Below are positions 34,930 through 47,211 of a DNA stretch of 64,000 nucleotides, piece after piece. Both the position numbers and the translations under genes were made by a program. The stretch covers positions 36,065 to 100,064 of the forward strand of contig MNCI01027357.1 in assembly GCA_015680685.1 (NCBI GenBank), given 5' to 3'. Origin of the DNA: Gnetum montanum (taxonomy: Eukaryota; Streptophyta; Gnetopsida; Gnetales; Gnetaceae). The notes beneath the pieces are model-generated. The model saw nothing but the letters and a program-made list of their open reading frames with translations. It ran no database searches and had not been told where the DNA came from. Numbering within the stretch: the first letter of the stretch is position 1; every line of letters begins with the position of its first letter.

Positions 34930-35936
34930 TGATGAGTAGTGAGGTACCTCTATGCTCAACCATACAAATATGAACATATATGTGTGATTTGGTCGAACTC
35001 CATATATGGACTAGTTGTCACCTAGATAGTTATATGTTAATCGTAGTTCGTTGTCTTCCCACTTGGACTAGTATTTGCTTTGTCATGTATGGTTTAGTTT
35101 AGAGTGAGGTGTATGATGTGATCCCTACTACTATGCTACTCTTAAGGACAAGAAGAGATAACTTAACTAAGCTAATGGGCAATAAGAAATAATATCTAAG
35201 CTCGTCTAAGTGTGATGAGCATATGCCCTTTATCATCCATACACATCTTTGACTTCAAGTACTACTTCTGGGATTACCAAGCGCACATCACTCGAAGCAC
35301 TACTCAATATGCTACTAGGTTTCCACATAGTTACATTTAAACGTTCATGATTAAGGTATACTCATTCCATGTTAATGATAGGAATAGTAAATGATGATAA
35401 AAGAAATATTAACCAAGAAAAAATCAATAAATAATCAACAATTAAAACAATTAAAAGCTAAGTGAATGTTGCAATGATGGAGTAATCTTGATCTTTATTA
35501 TCGATCGTGTGCATATCCAAGTACATCACACTCAAACAAAGGTTCTGTACAATTACAAGCATCACACTATGGGCATGCACTAAGAATAAATGAAAGCTAA
35601 ACTACCATAAGAAAAGAACTTCTAACTCTCTAATGATCTAACTACTCCTTCAGTATGCATCTGAGTGATATAACAAAGGTTCTGTACAATTACAAGAATC
35701 ACACTATGGGCATGCACTAAGAATAACTGAAAGCTAAACTGCCATAAGAAAAGAACTTCTAACTCTCTAATGATCTAACTACTCCTTCACTATGCATCTA
35801 AGTGATATATTTATAGCCTAACATTGGAATCATGATATCGTGTATATGATATCATATCTAGGCTATGATATTGTGTACTCGATATCGCATCCTTGATATT
35901 AGGGCCTAGCAAACCATGACTCATCATATCCCCACG
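34930..35936 (-). repeat. 3' LTR of element F (1007 bp)
   Basis: Longer than the 5' LTR because of a 137-bp tandem duplication (35536-35810). A minus-strand TATAAATATA box lies at 35806-35815, with GATATC-containing repeats upstream of it (35840-35905). Confidence 0.88.
35536..35810. repeat. 137-bp tandem duplication inside F 3' LTR
   Basis: ACAAAGGTTCTGTACAATTA begins both units (35536 and 35673). Only one copy exists in the other LTR, so the duplication arose after insertion. Confidence 0.9.
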
Positions 35937-35946
35937 ATTATATAAA
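35937..35946 (-). other. Polypurine tract of element F
   Basis: CGTGGGGATA on the minus strand directly before TGATGAG of the 3' LTR; close to CATGGGGGTA of element C. Confidence 0.8.
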
Positions 35947-36099
35947 AACTCATCCTCAAGTCAAACAAAATGAAAAATAAGTTCATTTGATTACAAATAG
36001 TGGATGGGTATGGGATTATTTATCGACCATGGACTTTTTCATGCCATAGTGTGGGACTAAATAAAATTTGGATACAAATACAAAATAAAAAACTTGTGG

Positions 36100-38898
36100 A
36101 ACTCATGTGATTCTTGGTGGTGGTGGCTCCTCCATGGATGCCTTTCCTTTGTCTCGTGCTCTAGGATTTTGAAATTGATACTTTTGAAGAAGCACCTAAA
36201 GTTTCTCCTCTTCTGTCCAAGGATCATGAGCTATCCATGTTGATGTTCCAATGTTTGATGGAGCTAGCACTTCCGATGGACACAGTAGCTGCAGAAACAT
36301 TTGATTGCCCTTGACATACCATGCCACAAATAGTCATCATTCCTCTTCATAGGCTCTGGCTTTATCTTTAAGTTCCTAGTAATCTGTAAGCTATCAAGCC
36401 AAATTTTCTACTACATTGTTTTACCTTGGTAGCTAGCCTTTACCACCTCCAATTCAAAGTTTTCCACCTCTAATCTTTGTAATGTTTTCTTATGTTCTGA
36501 AAACTCTATCTCATATTTAGCATAGCTAGCAACTACCTACTTCTCAAGCTTAGTTCTTGAGCATCCTACTATTAACATGGCCCACTTGGCATATTGTAGA
36601 TTTTCCAACTCCATGTATTCTTTGAGATGGTGAATCTATAGGTCTTGACTTTTTAAGTTCACCTGATGGGCAAGGGAATAAGTATCCAAAATGGCTTGCC
36701 AATCAGTATTTTGAGCATTGAGGGAGTTCATATGTGCCTTGGTCATTCAGAGTTCCTTCTTAATGATTTTCTTGTACATGTTCACCTAGTTGCAGAAGTG
36801 CTCCTTTAATCTTTCATGCTTCTTAGCCTTATTTTTCCATGCACTTATTTCAATAGTTGTCTTCTGTCAGATGGTGCATACCTCCTCCATTAAGAGGATT
36901 TTTTTTCTCTAGCTAAGCGACTTATACCTTGGTTGACTCTTATTAATTGCTCTCACATTTATTGGAAACTTTCTTTGAGAATTTTCATCTATTTCTCAAC
37001 TATCATCAACCAAATATTTTCAGCAACAAGTAGTTTATTCTCTTCTTATAAGTCCTTGAGAGCTTTAACATGTGCATACGTCTAAGCTTCTACTTTTGAA
37101 GCATCCCAATTAACCTTATCCTTTTTCATCACTACCCTTTTATTCTCCACTATAAATTCATTCAATTGCTCTATTTTAAAGGATTATAACTGATTGACTA
37201 TAACAAGTTGGGATAGCTCTCGCCATTTAGCTTGTAGGACAACAAACTTTTCTTAGAGTCTCTACAACTTGTCTTCTGCATGTTTGGCCCTAATCTCAAC
37301 CATGATCAGCTTCCCTTTAGTGGAAATGAGGTTTGATTGCATGGTTGTAACATCTTGGGGAATGTCAAACAAGGATGTCATAACTTGTCCTATTTGTAGC
37401 AAGCAATCCAAAGCATCCTCATGTTCCATAGAAGTCATTGAGGTACTGGCCAAAACTTGAGCATCACATGCTCCTATGAAATTAACTAGTAGCATAATAG
37501 GGATGTTAAATAATTCTTTGATGTGATCCGTGATCACCTCTACTACTCTAGCTACATCCTAATGTTTCATGACCACCACTATGGCACCTTCACCAATTTT
37601 TAATTGCACTTGGAATGATGTAGCATTTTTAGAGATCTGTTGTGACCAATGTGATTTCCCTCCTCCTGATTGAATTGAGACCTCATCCCTTGTAGAATCA
37701 ATTGATATGGTCAGTCATTTAGCATTATCAATAACCTTGAAGAGATTGGCCTCGTCTCTACTTCCCTAACTAACTATCTTAGTGATGGCTCTGAGATGGT
37801 TCATCAATGGTTGGTAATCTTACAACAGTGGTGGTAGTTAGTGGTCTTACTAGCCTATGGGTTACATGCTAGGCCCTACTTCTTGTTGTTGTCTAGGCCT
37901 TGTGTCTAAAAGTTGGCTAGGCCCTGCTGTTTGAGGTGTAGTGGGTCCAACCATCTATTCTTGTTCAAGCTCCAATATCTTACCAACATCTTTTCTTGGT
38001 GCTAGTGGCTTGAGTAATTCAAAATATGAAGCATTCAGAGCTTTTCTAAGCATGTCATTGGTGTACCCTAGAATTCTAGCATGCCAACATAGCTTCTTAA
38101 TTAGACATGGAAAGGGTAGTGTAAGATTTTCTATCTTCTATTCTTCAAATCACTTCAATATTTCTGTTAAATATAGATGAGGCAAATTGGCATCAACCTT
38201 GCCAATCAAAATTGCACTTCCTCTTGTTGCATAGGTAGAAATTTTGTTTAACCCCTTTGTTGGGAAAATATGATAGGTGCCAATTTTAAAGTTTCTTCAA
38301 GGGTTAATTCTCCACATGTTTTATCTTTTTTTCCATACACCCTTTTTAACAATAGCTTCCTTGCATCTGCATCAGAGCAAGTGGACAAATGAGCAACTTT
38401 GGGTCCTCTATTTAGAAGATTCAAAACTTTTACAATGGCCTTTGTGGAGAAAGCTACTAAAATTCCACCAATATCAATGGTGGTGCCCCCCTCTTTATTG
38501 TGCCAAAATTGATATGTTTCACCCAAATACCATTCTCCACTTTCTAAGAGGATAGGCAATAATGGAGGTCCCTTAAGTAGATCCTTGACTGGTTTAGGAG
38601 AAAATTTGGTAAAAGGCCCAAAATTAAGTTCCACAATCACAGCAGAGGATGTAGACTTTGTCCAAATGGCTTGAACACATTCTAGGGACAACATGTGGTG
38701 TTGTCCTTTTTTTGGCACCCTAACCTCTCCAACTTCTGCTTAGCCATATTATGCAATGATAGGAGTTTCTTGATGGATGCTTAATGATTGTGCCTCTTGC
38801 TTTGCATGTTCCACATGAGGTCCTTGGCCTCTACCTCCTCTTGGGCATGTAGTTGCACTTTGAGAAGGTCCTCCTTGTTGTCCTCTTTTAGGAGCCAT
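36100..38898 (-). pseudogene. Second ORF of element F, function unknown, broken
   Basis: The minus-strand frame opens at ATG 38898 (MAPKRGQQGGPSQ), with a Gly/Arg/Gln-rich head. Its longest open part (38718-38248) reads VELNFGPFTKFSPKPVKDLL, ESGEWYLGETYQFWHN and KLAPIIFSQQRG, then ATRGSAILIGKVDANLPHL and LPFPCLIKKLC. This order (a folded domain ending in ...G..I..P.L...I and then LPFP.LI) resembles the 'putative plant transposon protein' domains found near plant retrotransposons, which is an inference. The C-terminal half (37600-36500) is Leu/Glu/Lys-rich and looks coiled-coil (QMTSLFDIPQDVTTMQ, then KLIMVEIRAKHAE). The ending is Pro-rich (MEEPPPPR near 36130). In-frame stops and shifts occur. 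It lies where pol would be in an autonomous element but carries none of the pol motifs. Confidence 0.55.
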
Positions 38899-39399
38899 CT
38901 ATAATAACACAAAAAGAAATTGTTAGTAAGGTTACTTAAAGAAATGTAATTATATTATACCTTACTCATTGATTTTAATAAATGTTTAATTCTTTGCTTA
39001 GTGTGATTCTAAAGTTATAAATTTTTCAAGGAAGTTGCCCTAAAAGTTTAATGTTGAACCTGATCTATTGAGGTGGCACATATAATAACTTAGATAACTT
39101 GGGTGAAGGGAGAAAATTAGTTTGGCATGAATTTCTAATAGTACTTACCCCTATGATATCCTTCGAGTGATAACAAATTTCAAAAAAAAATTATGCACAA
39201 GTTCTATAGTACCCCTTCCCCACAACTAAGTTAAACACTCTAGGTTTAATTAGGATCACTCAAAAACGAAATCAGAGTGTTGAAGAGAAAAATATTGGAA
39301 GTTGAATTTATACTCGCAAAGCTTCAAAACTCATGGAAGAAAATTTGAACTCCCCTCACATCAACTATTGAAAATGACTTGTGTAGTATGCAAGGGTCC

Positions 39400-39470
39400 C
39401 ATATATATACTTTGTATGAACCCAATATCACATACACAATAGTGTGTACTTGATATCGCGTTCCAACCAA
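39400..39470 (-). promoter_or_regulatory. Promoter-like stretch upstream of the second ORF of F
   Basis: On the minus strand CGCGATATCAAG...GTGATATTGGG (about 39465-39415) is followed by GTATATATATGGGACC (39410-39395), a TATA-like box about 500 bases upstream of the ORF start. The same order, GATATC repeats and then TATA, is found in the U3 of elements C and F. Confidence 0.4.
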
Positions 39471-40504
39471 GATGGGGTACTTAGTAGAATTGTTGATTGT
39501 TTGATTTTTTGGGGCCAAAATTTAATGATTTGAGGTAGATTCAAAAGGTCTAGGGTAATTGCAAGTGGGAATTGAGGCATCGAAAGTGTAATGAAGTAGA
39601 GTCATACAATGAAATTATTTGAACAAGATGAGGAAAAAGGACCTATAGTAATTCTAAGGAACATTTGATTAAAATGATGACAAAGAAAAGAATAGATTTG
39701 GCAATGAAGTACTCAAAGGGTATAAAATGATGTGGTGGTGTGCAACAAGTACAAATTACAAAAGTTAAATAAGTGCATCCTCCCCAAAGTAGGTTCCATC
39801 CTATCATGCCCTTGAGTAACCACACCTTAAAATGTCCATAAGCACTAGAAGGGTTAAATGCAATCCACACCTGTGCAACAAAACACACACATGTTAATTA
39901 CCACCGCAATGAAGTATGAATTCTATGCCACACAAGATACAAGGTAGAAGTATCTAGACCATGAGATGTGATGAATTGTAGAAAGGATTGTAGAGATCAG
40001 GATGTGAGGTAACTTACCATGGGCACAATGAATCCTAAGTGTTTTGCATGATTAAAGTACCATTAGCCTTTTGATCCAAGATCAAAACCAAGTCCATCCT
40101 TCTGATCAGTGACATTGCATTGTTTCATCCCAATGATAGACAACCATAAGAGAATCATGACAGTAATTTGTATGATCACTTGGCATTTTCTACAAGGGAG
40201 GAGTGATTTGAAATTTTTTTAGCACATTTTTCTTGTACTTTTCTTCTCTACTTCTCTTCTCTCTTTTCTTCCTTGCTTTCTTCTTCTTTTCTTTTTCTTC
40301 TCTAACCACTTTTGCACTTTGTATTTTCCAAAGGTGATCTAGAGAAGCCACCAGCCTTTAGGCATGGATGCATGTCTTTCCAGTGGGACCCCCAAGAATA
40401 CCATCAAGTTCCTTTATTGAGTGCCTTTATAAAAACTCTTACTCTCATTGTTCATTAGATCTATAAGGATCTTAGTACAACCAAGCTGCATGATAGCACA
40501 TATA
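39471..40504 (-). other. Interior of element F between G and the second ORF
   Basis: No coding pattern recognised. Includes a pyrimidine-rich run (40215-40315). Around 39765-39835 and 40065-40150 there is loose similarity to 62690-62760 and 62815-62890. The right end carries the left ATATA target copy of element G (40500-40504). Confidence 0.5.
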
Positions 40505-41384
40505 TGAAACACCATCAACTTTGGGCTTTAGCATTGCAACTACAAATTTTTCTAAGTGTTAAAAGTTGGAAAATTTGTCTAAGTGTTGGGTTACGCTCTA
40601 GAGAGTAGCCAATGTAGCACTGCAAAGAAGCATTCGACAACCTCCAAAAGCATCTAGAGCTCAGCATTAGCCTTCACCTCGACTCAACACTCCCCTAACA
40701 ATTGGCATTCCCTGACTATTGGCATTCCCTAATTGTTGGCATTCCATGACTATTGGAATTCCTTGACTGTTGACATTCCCTAACTATTGGCATTCCTTGA
40801 CTATTGGCATTTAATTCCATGGGAAAACGAGACCCAGAGCACACCATACCAGTAAAGAGGCATAGTTGCATATCATATCCTACTATAGCCCCATTGCAAC
40901 CCTATAGCACACTGCATGGTACACTACACCAACCAACCTGGTAGGCACAGTTCATCACAGCGAGCACCAGACTTCATGGCTTGACACCAGCAAGACTATG
41001 TCTATGCTTCCAGTATGCCTATTATACACTATGTACCTTTTGAGACCTTTTTGGAGTTAAATTCACTTCCATTTGGGGTGGTGTACCATTTCTCTCTCCC
41101 ATTTCTACCATTTTCTTACACTTTTTCTTGCATCTTTCTACACTTTTTCATGCATCATCACACTGTACTATGTATTGTTTGCATTTGCATTTTAGCTAAT
41201 CATGCCATCTCCCAATTGTATCCACCACTCTGGTTGCAACCAGCAAAGTCCCTATTCAATCAACAAGATTATTTAGGGCACTCCACCTTCATTTCCAGCA
41301 AGGCCCTCATGTAGAGGTGGGGTTAAGTCTATGAGTCCATTGATCCCTCAGTGATTCCAACCACTAACATTTTTAATCATCATA
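40505..41384 (+). repeat. 5' LTR of element G (about 880 bp)
   Basis: Matches 47212-48085. The last bases are TCATCATA where the 3' copy has TCATCACA. Includes a 17-bp repeat array at 40704-40812. Confidence 0.88.
40704..40812. repeat. 17-bp repeat array in 5' LTR of G
   Basis: Six units of GGCATTCCCTGACTATT, starting every 17 bases from 40704, plus a partial one. The array recurs at 47365-47480. Confidence 0.9.
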
Positions 41385-41410
41385 GTTTTCTAGCACTAGA
41401 ATGAGGGCCT
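41385..41410 (+). other. Primer-binding leader of element G
   Basis: TTTTCTAGCACTAGAATGAG follows the LTR end. It lines up with the leader of element E (TTTTTGGTGCTAGAAGGAGG), so both probably use the same primer type. Confidence 0.6.
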
Positions 41411-41624
41411 TGCCATTTCCTTCTACATTTTCTGATTGTTGTCCTGCATGCTCTCTCCACCACTAGTTGGTGTAGATCGATCCCAGTTGTTGGTTCCCCT
41501 AGAACCCCACAGGAAAAAAGTCCAAACGTATCCATTGCATTCAAAAATCTAGATGTTTTGGAGAGCATAACAAGTTCTTAGAGTGTAGTAGCCTCCAGCG
41601 TAGTCAACGTAGCACCAAAGTTAG

Positions 41625-41880
41625 CCATTTTTAGTAGCTTTCATAGTTAGCATTTTTTCTACATTTCCATACTTAGCATTTTTTCTACATTTTCATACTT
41701 AGCATTTTTTCTACAATTTTCCACTTAGTCACTTTTTTGCAATTTCCATACTTAGTCAATTTTTTTTGTAGTTTTCAAACTTAGCCATTTTTATTTTTAT
41801 TTTTTTTCATTTTTATACTTAGCCATTTTTTTGCTACTAGCAGGCTTAGTCATTTTTCTATTATTTTCAAATTTATCTAT
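41625..41880. repeat. Array of about 30-bp units, CTTAGCATTTTTT type
   Basis: Seven to eight imperfect units of CATACTTAGCATTTTTTCTACATTT in the 5' leader of element G; later units change to CTTAGTCA and CTTAGCCA. T-rich and non-coding. Confidence 0.85.
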
Positions 41881-41919
41881 TTTTGCAAATAGTAACTCTC
41901 ACAACCTAATCTGTGAAAA

Positions 41920-44515
41920 TGAATCTAGATCAACCTTCCACATTGGTGTCTAATACATTTGACACCACGATCCACCCAAAGCATGCTGCACTAAGCCACA
42001 AACAATACAATTTTATTTGTGCCAAAATCTAAGCAGGATTACAAGTGGATCACCTCGACCTAGAGGCAAAACAAGACTATGAACGAGTCCACTAGAATGG
42101 ATGGGAGTGCAATCCCTCCTTATTCAAAATAATCCCATTCACAAATTCCTACCACCAGCTATTGTCCTAACTCATTCGTGCAAATGATCAGGATACAGGG
42201 ACAAGCCATGAGGAAGCCTCACAAGAGGAAGAAGATGAGTTTGAGGCCTACTCTAAATGTGAGAGCCCCCTCTATACTATCTTCCAACAACTACTCCCTA
42301 GTATAGCCCCTCTTCGGTTTGGTTCACCTATCCTCTCCAAGATGGTAACCATGCCAATTTAGGCTTCTTTTCAAGAAACCACTACATTTCCCCAACCCTA
42401 TGCTCACATGGGGGCCACCTCCCAACCCTAGACAGTTCAAGCATCTCACATCCCGCGTGTCTCATCAATGTCCACAGTGTCTATCCAACCCGCTTATGTG
42501 TAGTCCACCTCAATCACTATGCCCATCCCTCAACCAACACATCAACCAAACCCATCCACTATGATGTAAAACTGGCAACACCCATCCGCTATGATGTTAA
42601 ACTGGTAACACCTATCCACTACAATGTTAAACTACCAAACTCCCCCAACCAACAATCCAAACCTACATCATATGCCCAACACAATCCCAGTTAATGTAAC
42701 TAGCTACCACATTCCCAAGCTTGGATCATTCATTCCAGCTAATCCAAAGCTTGACATAGGAGATCAATTGACTCAAGGCTACCTCCTTTAACACCATCAA
42801 GGTGGTAGACTTCTACTAGGATGATCTCATATGTCCTACAGTACCACCTCTAACTCTTCCAACTAAGGTCCAATTGCCTCAACTCACCAAGTACAACAAT
42901 GAAGGTGACCCCAATGCACACTTGGTCACATTTTGATCTAAGTGCCTACTCCTTCAAGCCTAGCCACATGTCATCATCTGTGTGTTTCCCATGTCACTCA
43001 CTAGCAAGGACTTAGACTAGTATCATGTGCTACCCAAGGCCTCAATCTCTTCTTTAGAGGATCTCATAAGCCAATTTTTGAGACACTTTAGGTACAACCT
43101 AAAGCCTAAAGCAACCCTTGACCAACTCATGTAAGTCAAGTAGGGGCCCCTAGAGCCCATGCCAAAATTTCTCCAACATTGAAATGTTGCATTGAATAAA
43201 ATGTATGAACCCTAGTAGAGATGCACCTACTAGCCATTTTTAAGAATGCAATGAACAACTTCATCAAGTCTAAACTATACTATCTAGCCCCAAATTCTCT
43301 CAGCCAAGCCTTTGCCCAAATGAAGGGCATAGAGGAGGTAGCACAAGCTAGCAATGACCTAGCCTACATGGCCTACAGAAATCAACATGTGCACAAGCAA
43401 AATGCAATAGTAGAAATAGTGGTCTCAAGCACAAAAGCAACCAATTGAAGCCGAATAGCTAAGCAACCTAAGGCCCTAGCTCACAAAGCTGTCAACTCTA
43501 ATACCAAATCACCTACATCAGCAGGGGCCATCCCAAGGCCCAACTTTGAGTGCAAGGATTGCTCAAAGTATACATCACTACCAATGGAACCCTCTAAACT
43601 ACTGGAGTAACTCTTGAAAGTTGGGAAAATCTAACACAAACATGTATCGAGGATTACCCACCAAAAACATGAAAGGTACTGCGAACTACTAAGGAACCCC
43701 ACCTTAGCAGTACCAAATAAGCCCCCAATCCTACAACATTTTCAACTAGATTAATACCATCATTACCACCATCTATCTAGTCATAGTATGGACAATTGTC
43801 ATGCTTTGTAGGATGACCTACAAAGAATGATAGAATAGGGTCAACTGGTGCTCAACATAGTGAGCCAATCCAACATAGACGATGCCCCCTATGTCTACAT
43901 CAACATAGGTGGAAAGTCTAAACCTACATAACAACCTTTTGTGATCTACATTCCTTCCAACAAGGCAAGGATCCCCTTGGCCTCCACAAGCAAGCAACCT
44001 CCCTTTGTTATCAAAGTACCACCTCAGGCACCCACAACACCCTTTGTGCTCAAGGTTCCAAACCAACTATCTACTAAGATGTTAAACTAGCATGACACAG
44101 CAACAACAACCGCTATGTAACCTTTCTTCATCAAGGTGCCACAACAAGTTGGCCCGCAACAACTCCTAAACCATCATTTTTCATAAGGATTCCACAACAT
44201 GATGGCCCCTCACCTACCCAAACCCCAATAGTGGGCAACATCTCGACCTCTCCTCCTTCAAAGGCCAACCCCACTAACAACTTGGGTAGGCCTACCAAAT
44301 GGCAACACAAGAAAATAAAAAAGCATCTTACAACCCCCATGGCTAAAGAAAAGGTCATTACCAGTAAGCAACAACCAAATGCTAGGGCCCCTGCCCCCAA
44401 GCAATCCAAGCCGAAGTCCCCTCCACAAGAGATCCATCTCTCAAGCCACATGGAGGAAGTTAAGGTGAACATAACGATTGATGACAAGGACTTCGTAGTT
44501 GCACTAACCTAGGTG
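41920..44515 (+). pseudogene. gag of element G, broken
   Basis: A Gag core of plant Ty3 Tat type can be followed through stops: YNNEGDPNAHLVTF (about 42890), VFPMSLTSKDLD, SISSLEDLISQFLRHFRYN and then IFKNAMNNFIKSKLYYLAPNSLSQAF (43221-43330). Downstream, FECKDCSK (43545) and HHYHHLSSHSMDNCHAL (43757-43810) match the Cys/His-rich part seen in Tat Gags (HxxxxHxTxxCxxLxxxIExLI). A repeated (P)PFVIKVP motif follows at 43950-44200. A Lys-rich open frame (44231-44512) precedes the protease. The start is uncertain; upstream sequence is Pro/Thr/Asn-rich with a three-fold 30-bp repeat at 42556-42645. Confidence 0.72.
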
Positions 44516-44699
44516 AAACAAATGCTCAAGAAAAAGAACACAATGTTGAGCTTGTATGATCTAGTCATGACCTCATCTACTCACTGCCAACCATTGGCCT
44601 GAATGTTGGCCTCCATTTCTATTATAGAGGACATGTCTACAGATGAGACATCCATCCATGCAATGGTGTTGGCCCCTACACCACAACATCCCTAGTATT

Positions 44700-45241
44700 G
44701 CACAACGATTCAATCAAGGTTAATCCTAAACAAGGGAAGGTCACACAGCTCCACTATTCATTAGCATATGTGTTGGGTAGTGCATGATCTATAGAGTGCA
44801 TGTCGATGATGGTGCAGCAACAAACGTAGTCCTGTACTTCATCATTGACAAGCTAGGCCTAGTAGATGAAATCAGGCCAACCAAAATTGCATGTCTAAAA
44901 TCCTTCAACAAATCATGTGTCACCATCAAGGGTATGATCAACTTATCCTTCATGGCAAGAGAGCAATTCCCCACTAGCATAAATTTCACTATCATAGAGG
45001 AGATGCCAAGCTTCAACCTAATCTTAGGTAGGCCTTGGCTAGATCAACTATGGGCCATCTTCTCTCCCATCCACCAAGAATTCCACCTTCCATACAAAGG
45101 TGGTCTAGTTATCATCAATGGTGATAATGCCTCCTCTTTGGCTATCCACAACATAGACATGGCACAAGTGTTGAAGGTGGAGTTTCTTGGTGATGCATCT
45201 ATGGGAACTAATGTAATGCCTAAGGCTAACACACTTGAATG
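44700..45241 (+). pseudogene. Aspartic protease (retropepsin) of element G
   Basis: An open frame of 152 codons from 44784 has the active-site motif VDDGAATNVV (Asp 44805, with Asp for Ser in DSGA), then FIIDKLGL. The flap region and the second signature FNLILGRPWLDQL (about 45015-45055) follow, and IHQEFHLPYKGGLVIING closes the domain. This is the standard plant Ty3 retropepsin fold order; the enzyme matures Gag. It is the least damaged protein domain of the inner nest. The frame ends at a TGA (45240) and nothing like RT follows, so protease appears to be the last product of the element. The first ATG (44784) lies just before the active site, so the true start should be upstream in the gag frame. 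Confidence 0.8.
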
Positions 45242-45729
45242 AGAGGTTGAAGACAATAGCCTCCCAAAGGATCCTAAGCCTTGTGCACCCCCTGATCCAT
45301 GTCCGGTTAGGAAGCAACTACATGAACAAGACTTTTCCTTGGCCAAAAATGTGCTAGGTGCCTGCCTACCCCTTGCCTCCACTTGCCATGCATTTTTTAC
45401 TTTTGTCTACATCACACTAGCCTATGCATTTACATTTTTCCTACTCACTTAGATCACACATTTCACTTTTTTTACACATTTCTACTTTATTTACACATTC
45501 ATCAACTTAACTTACACATTGCATTTGAAAAACATCAAAAATACATAAAAAAAAACATAAAACTACAAAAAGACCTTAAACTAGCCCACAGCCCTCAATA
45601 GCCTAAAACTATCACTTTTTATACTGTTTTCCTTTCATTCATGCATTTTAACAAGTGCTTCTTGATGTTTTTTTTCTACAGCATGACTATGCATGCAGAA
45701 TTGCACCTCACACAAGAAAGGTGAGCACT

Positions 45730-45960
45730 CATCTACCATGATGCAAAAAACTAGCAAAGACAATTCGCTATGACTATAAACTAGCACAAATCATCCTTGG
45801 GTCATTATGTTAAACTGACACAACATCCACCATCCACTATGACATTAAACTAGCACCCAGTAGTCTACTAAGACTATAAAGTAGCACATCAGAGTTTGCT
45901 AGGATCTTAAACTAGTTTCACAGCTTGCCAAGACATTAAATTGGCATGTTGCTGATCTAT
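45730..45960. repeat. Array of about 30-bp TTAAACTAGCAC units in element G
   Basis: Seven to eight imperfect units built on CTATGACATTAAACTAGCAC. The same motif appears three times in tandem at 42556-42645 and once near 44070, so it is scattered over the element. Confidence 0.75.
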
Positions 45961-47198
45961 TGGAGCACTTTCCATTGGTGAAACCCTTGTGGCACTTACA
46001 ACATCATCACCTCTCATCATTCTGCTAATCTTTTGAAGCACCTGCCATTGGTGCAGCCTTTGGAGCACTTGCAACATCATCACCCTAGCACTTTCACTAA
46101 CTTCCTAAGCACTTGCAACTGGTGGAGCAATTGACACATTTGCAACATCTTCATGTCTAACACTTGTAGCATCTTCACATCTAGAATTTACACTTGCATT
46201 TCATGTTGTGTGATTTTCTTGTCTTCTCAGACTTGTGTTTGCAAGATAAAGCACTAGAGGTAGTTGTGCAAAGATGCATCTCATCGCAACAGCAAGTTGT
46301 CACATTACTCCGATGTGCATGATTGGACTAGTTAAGCCACTCAAGAGTGCACATCCCCCTCACCCTATTAAAGCCTATGCACATGCACTCCTTCATCCCA
46401 ATATCCCCTCATCCCCCACATACTCACTATTGCACATCCCTCTGATACATACACATAGTAACGCATATGGCATTCTCTTCATGTCAACCGTAGAACCCAT
46501 GGTAGACATAAATCAACTCATCCCATGGGGAGCCTCTATTGGCTATTCAAGACCCAAGTGGATGTAACAGACCTCATCCCTTGGTGGAAACACTTCTCCT
46601 ACATACATGACATGGTTGCATCAAGGCAAAGCCCATTTACTCAATGGCCAACACCTTGCAACTAGCATTTAGCAGTAAGTAGAACCCAATGTAGGTTCAC
46701 CTTGCAACAAAGAAAAGAAGAAGAAAAAAATTAAAATGAAAATGAAAAAGAAAGAAAAAAAGAGAGAGCAAAAAATGGAAAAAAAAAGAAAAAGAAATAG
46801 GAAAAGGCACATCCCCAAGAAAATTGATAGTGCTACAACTTTGCAATTGGTCTAGCCTTGGATTGACTTTGACTCTCTCATGAGCACTCTAACAAGAGGT
46901 CAATGTTTCAAGGGCAAGCCACTTCATGCCATGATCACCATCAGCTATGCTAACTTTGCATATTGCATCAAGCTACACTATTTGCATTTTATTTCCTCTA
47001 CTTGCATTTCACCTCCCTGGCACATTACCTACACACCTTGTCCCAACATGTCCTTATTTCCTTAAAACTCTTGAGCATGGTGGAACAACACCCAATCTGG
47101 TACTGACAAGAAATGTTGGTGCCATGTTTACTGTGGTGTTTTGTAATTCTTTTTTAACATCTAACAAGCCACTCCTCTAGACATCAACAAAGAGGGGT
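45961..47198 (+). other. 3' interior of element G
   Basis: No RT or integrase pattern. One open frame (46274-46567) has a Pro/His-rich sequence of unknown meaning. An A-rich stretch lies at 46715-46800. Confidence 0.55.
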
Positions 47199-47211
47199 CA
47201 TTGAAACACCA
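47199..47211 (+). other. Polypurine tract of element G
   Basis: AAAGAGGGGTCAT directly precedes TGAAACACC of the 3' LTR. Confidence 0.8.

Noticed and set aside
40704-40812. CRISPR-like regular array
   Set aside because: Units of 17 bp are directly contiguous without spacers, lie in a plant LTR, and occur in both LTRs.
43818-45016. Minus-strand open frames at 43818-44066, 44131-44487 and 44789-45016
   Set aside because: They are antisense shadows of the gag and protease of element G.
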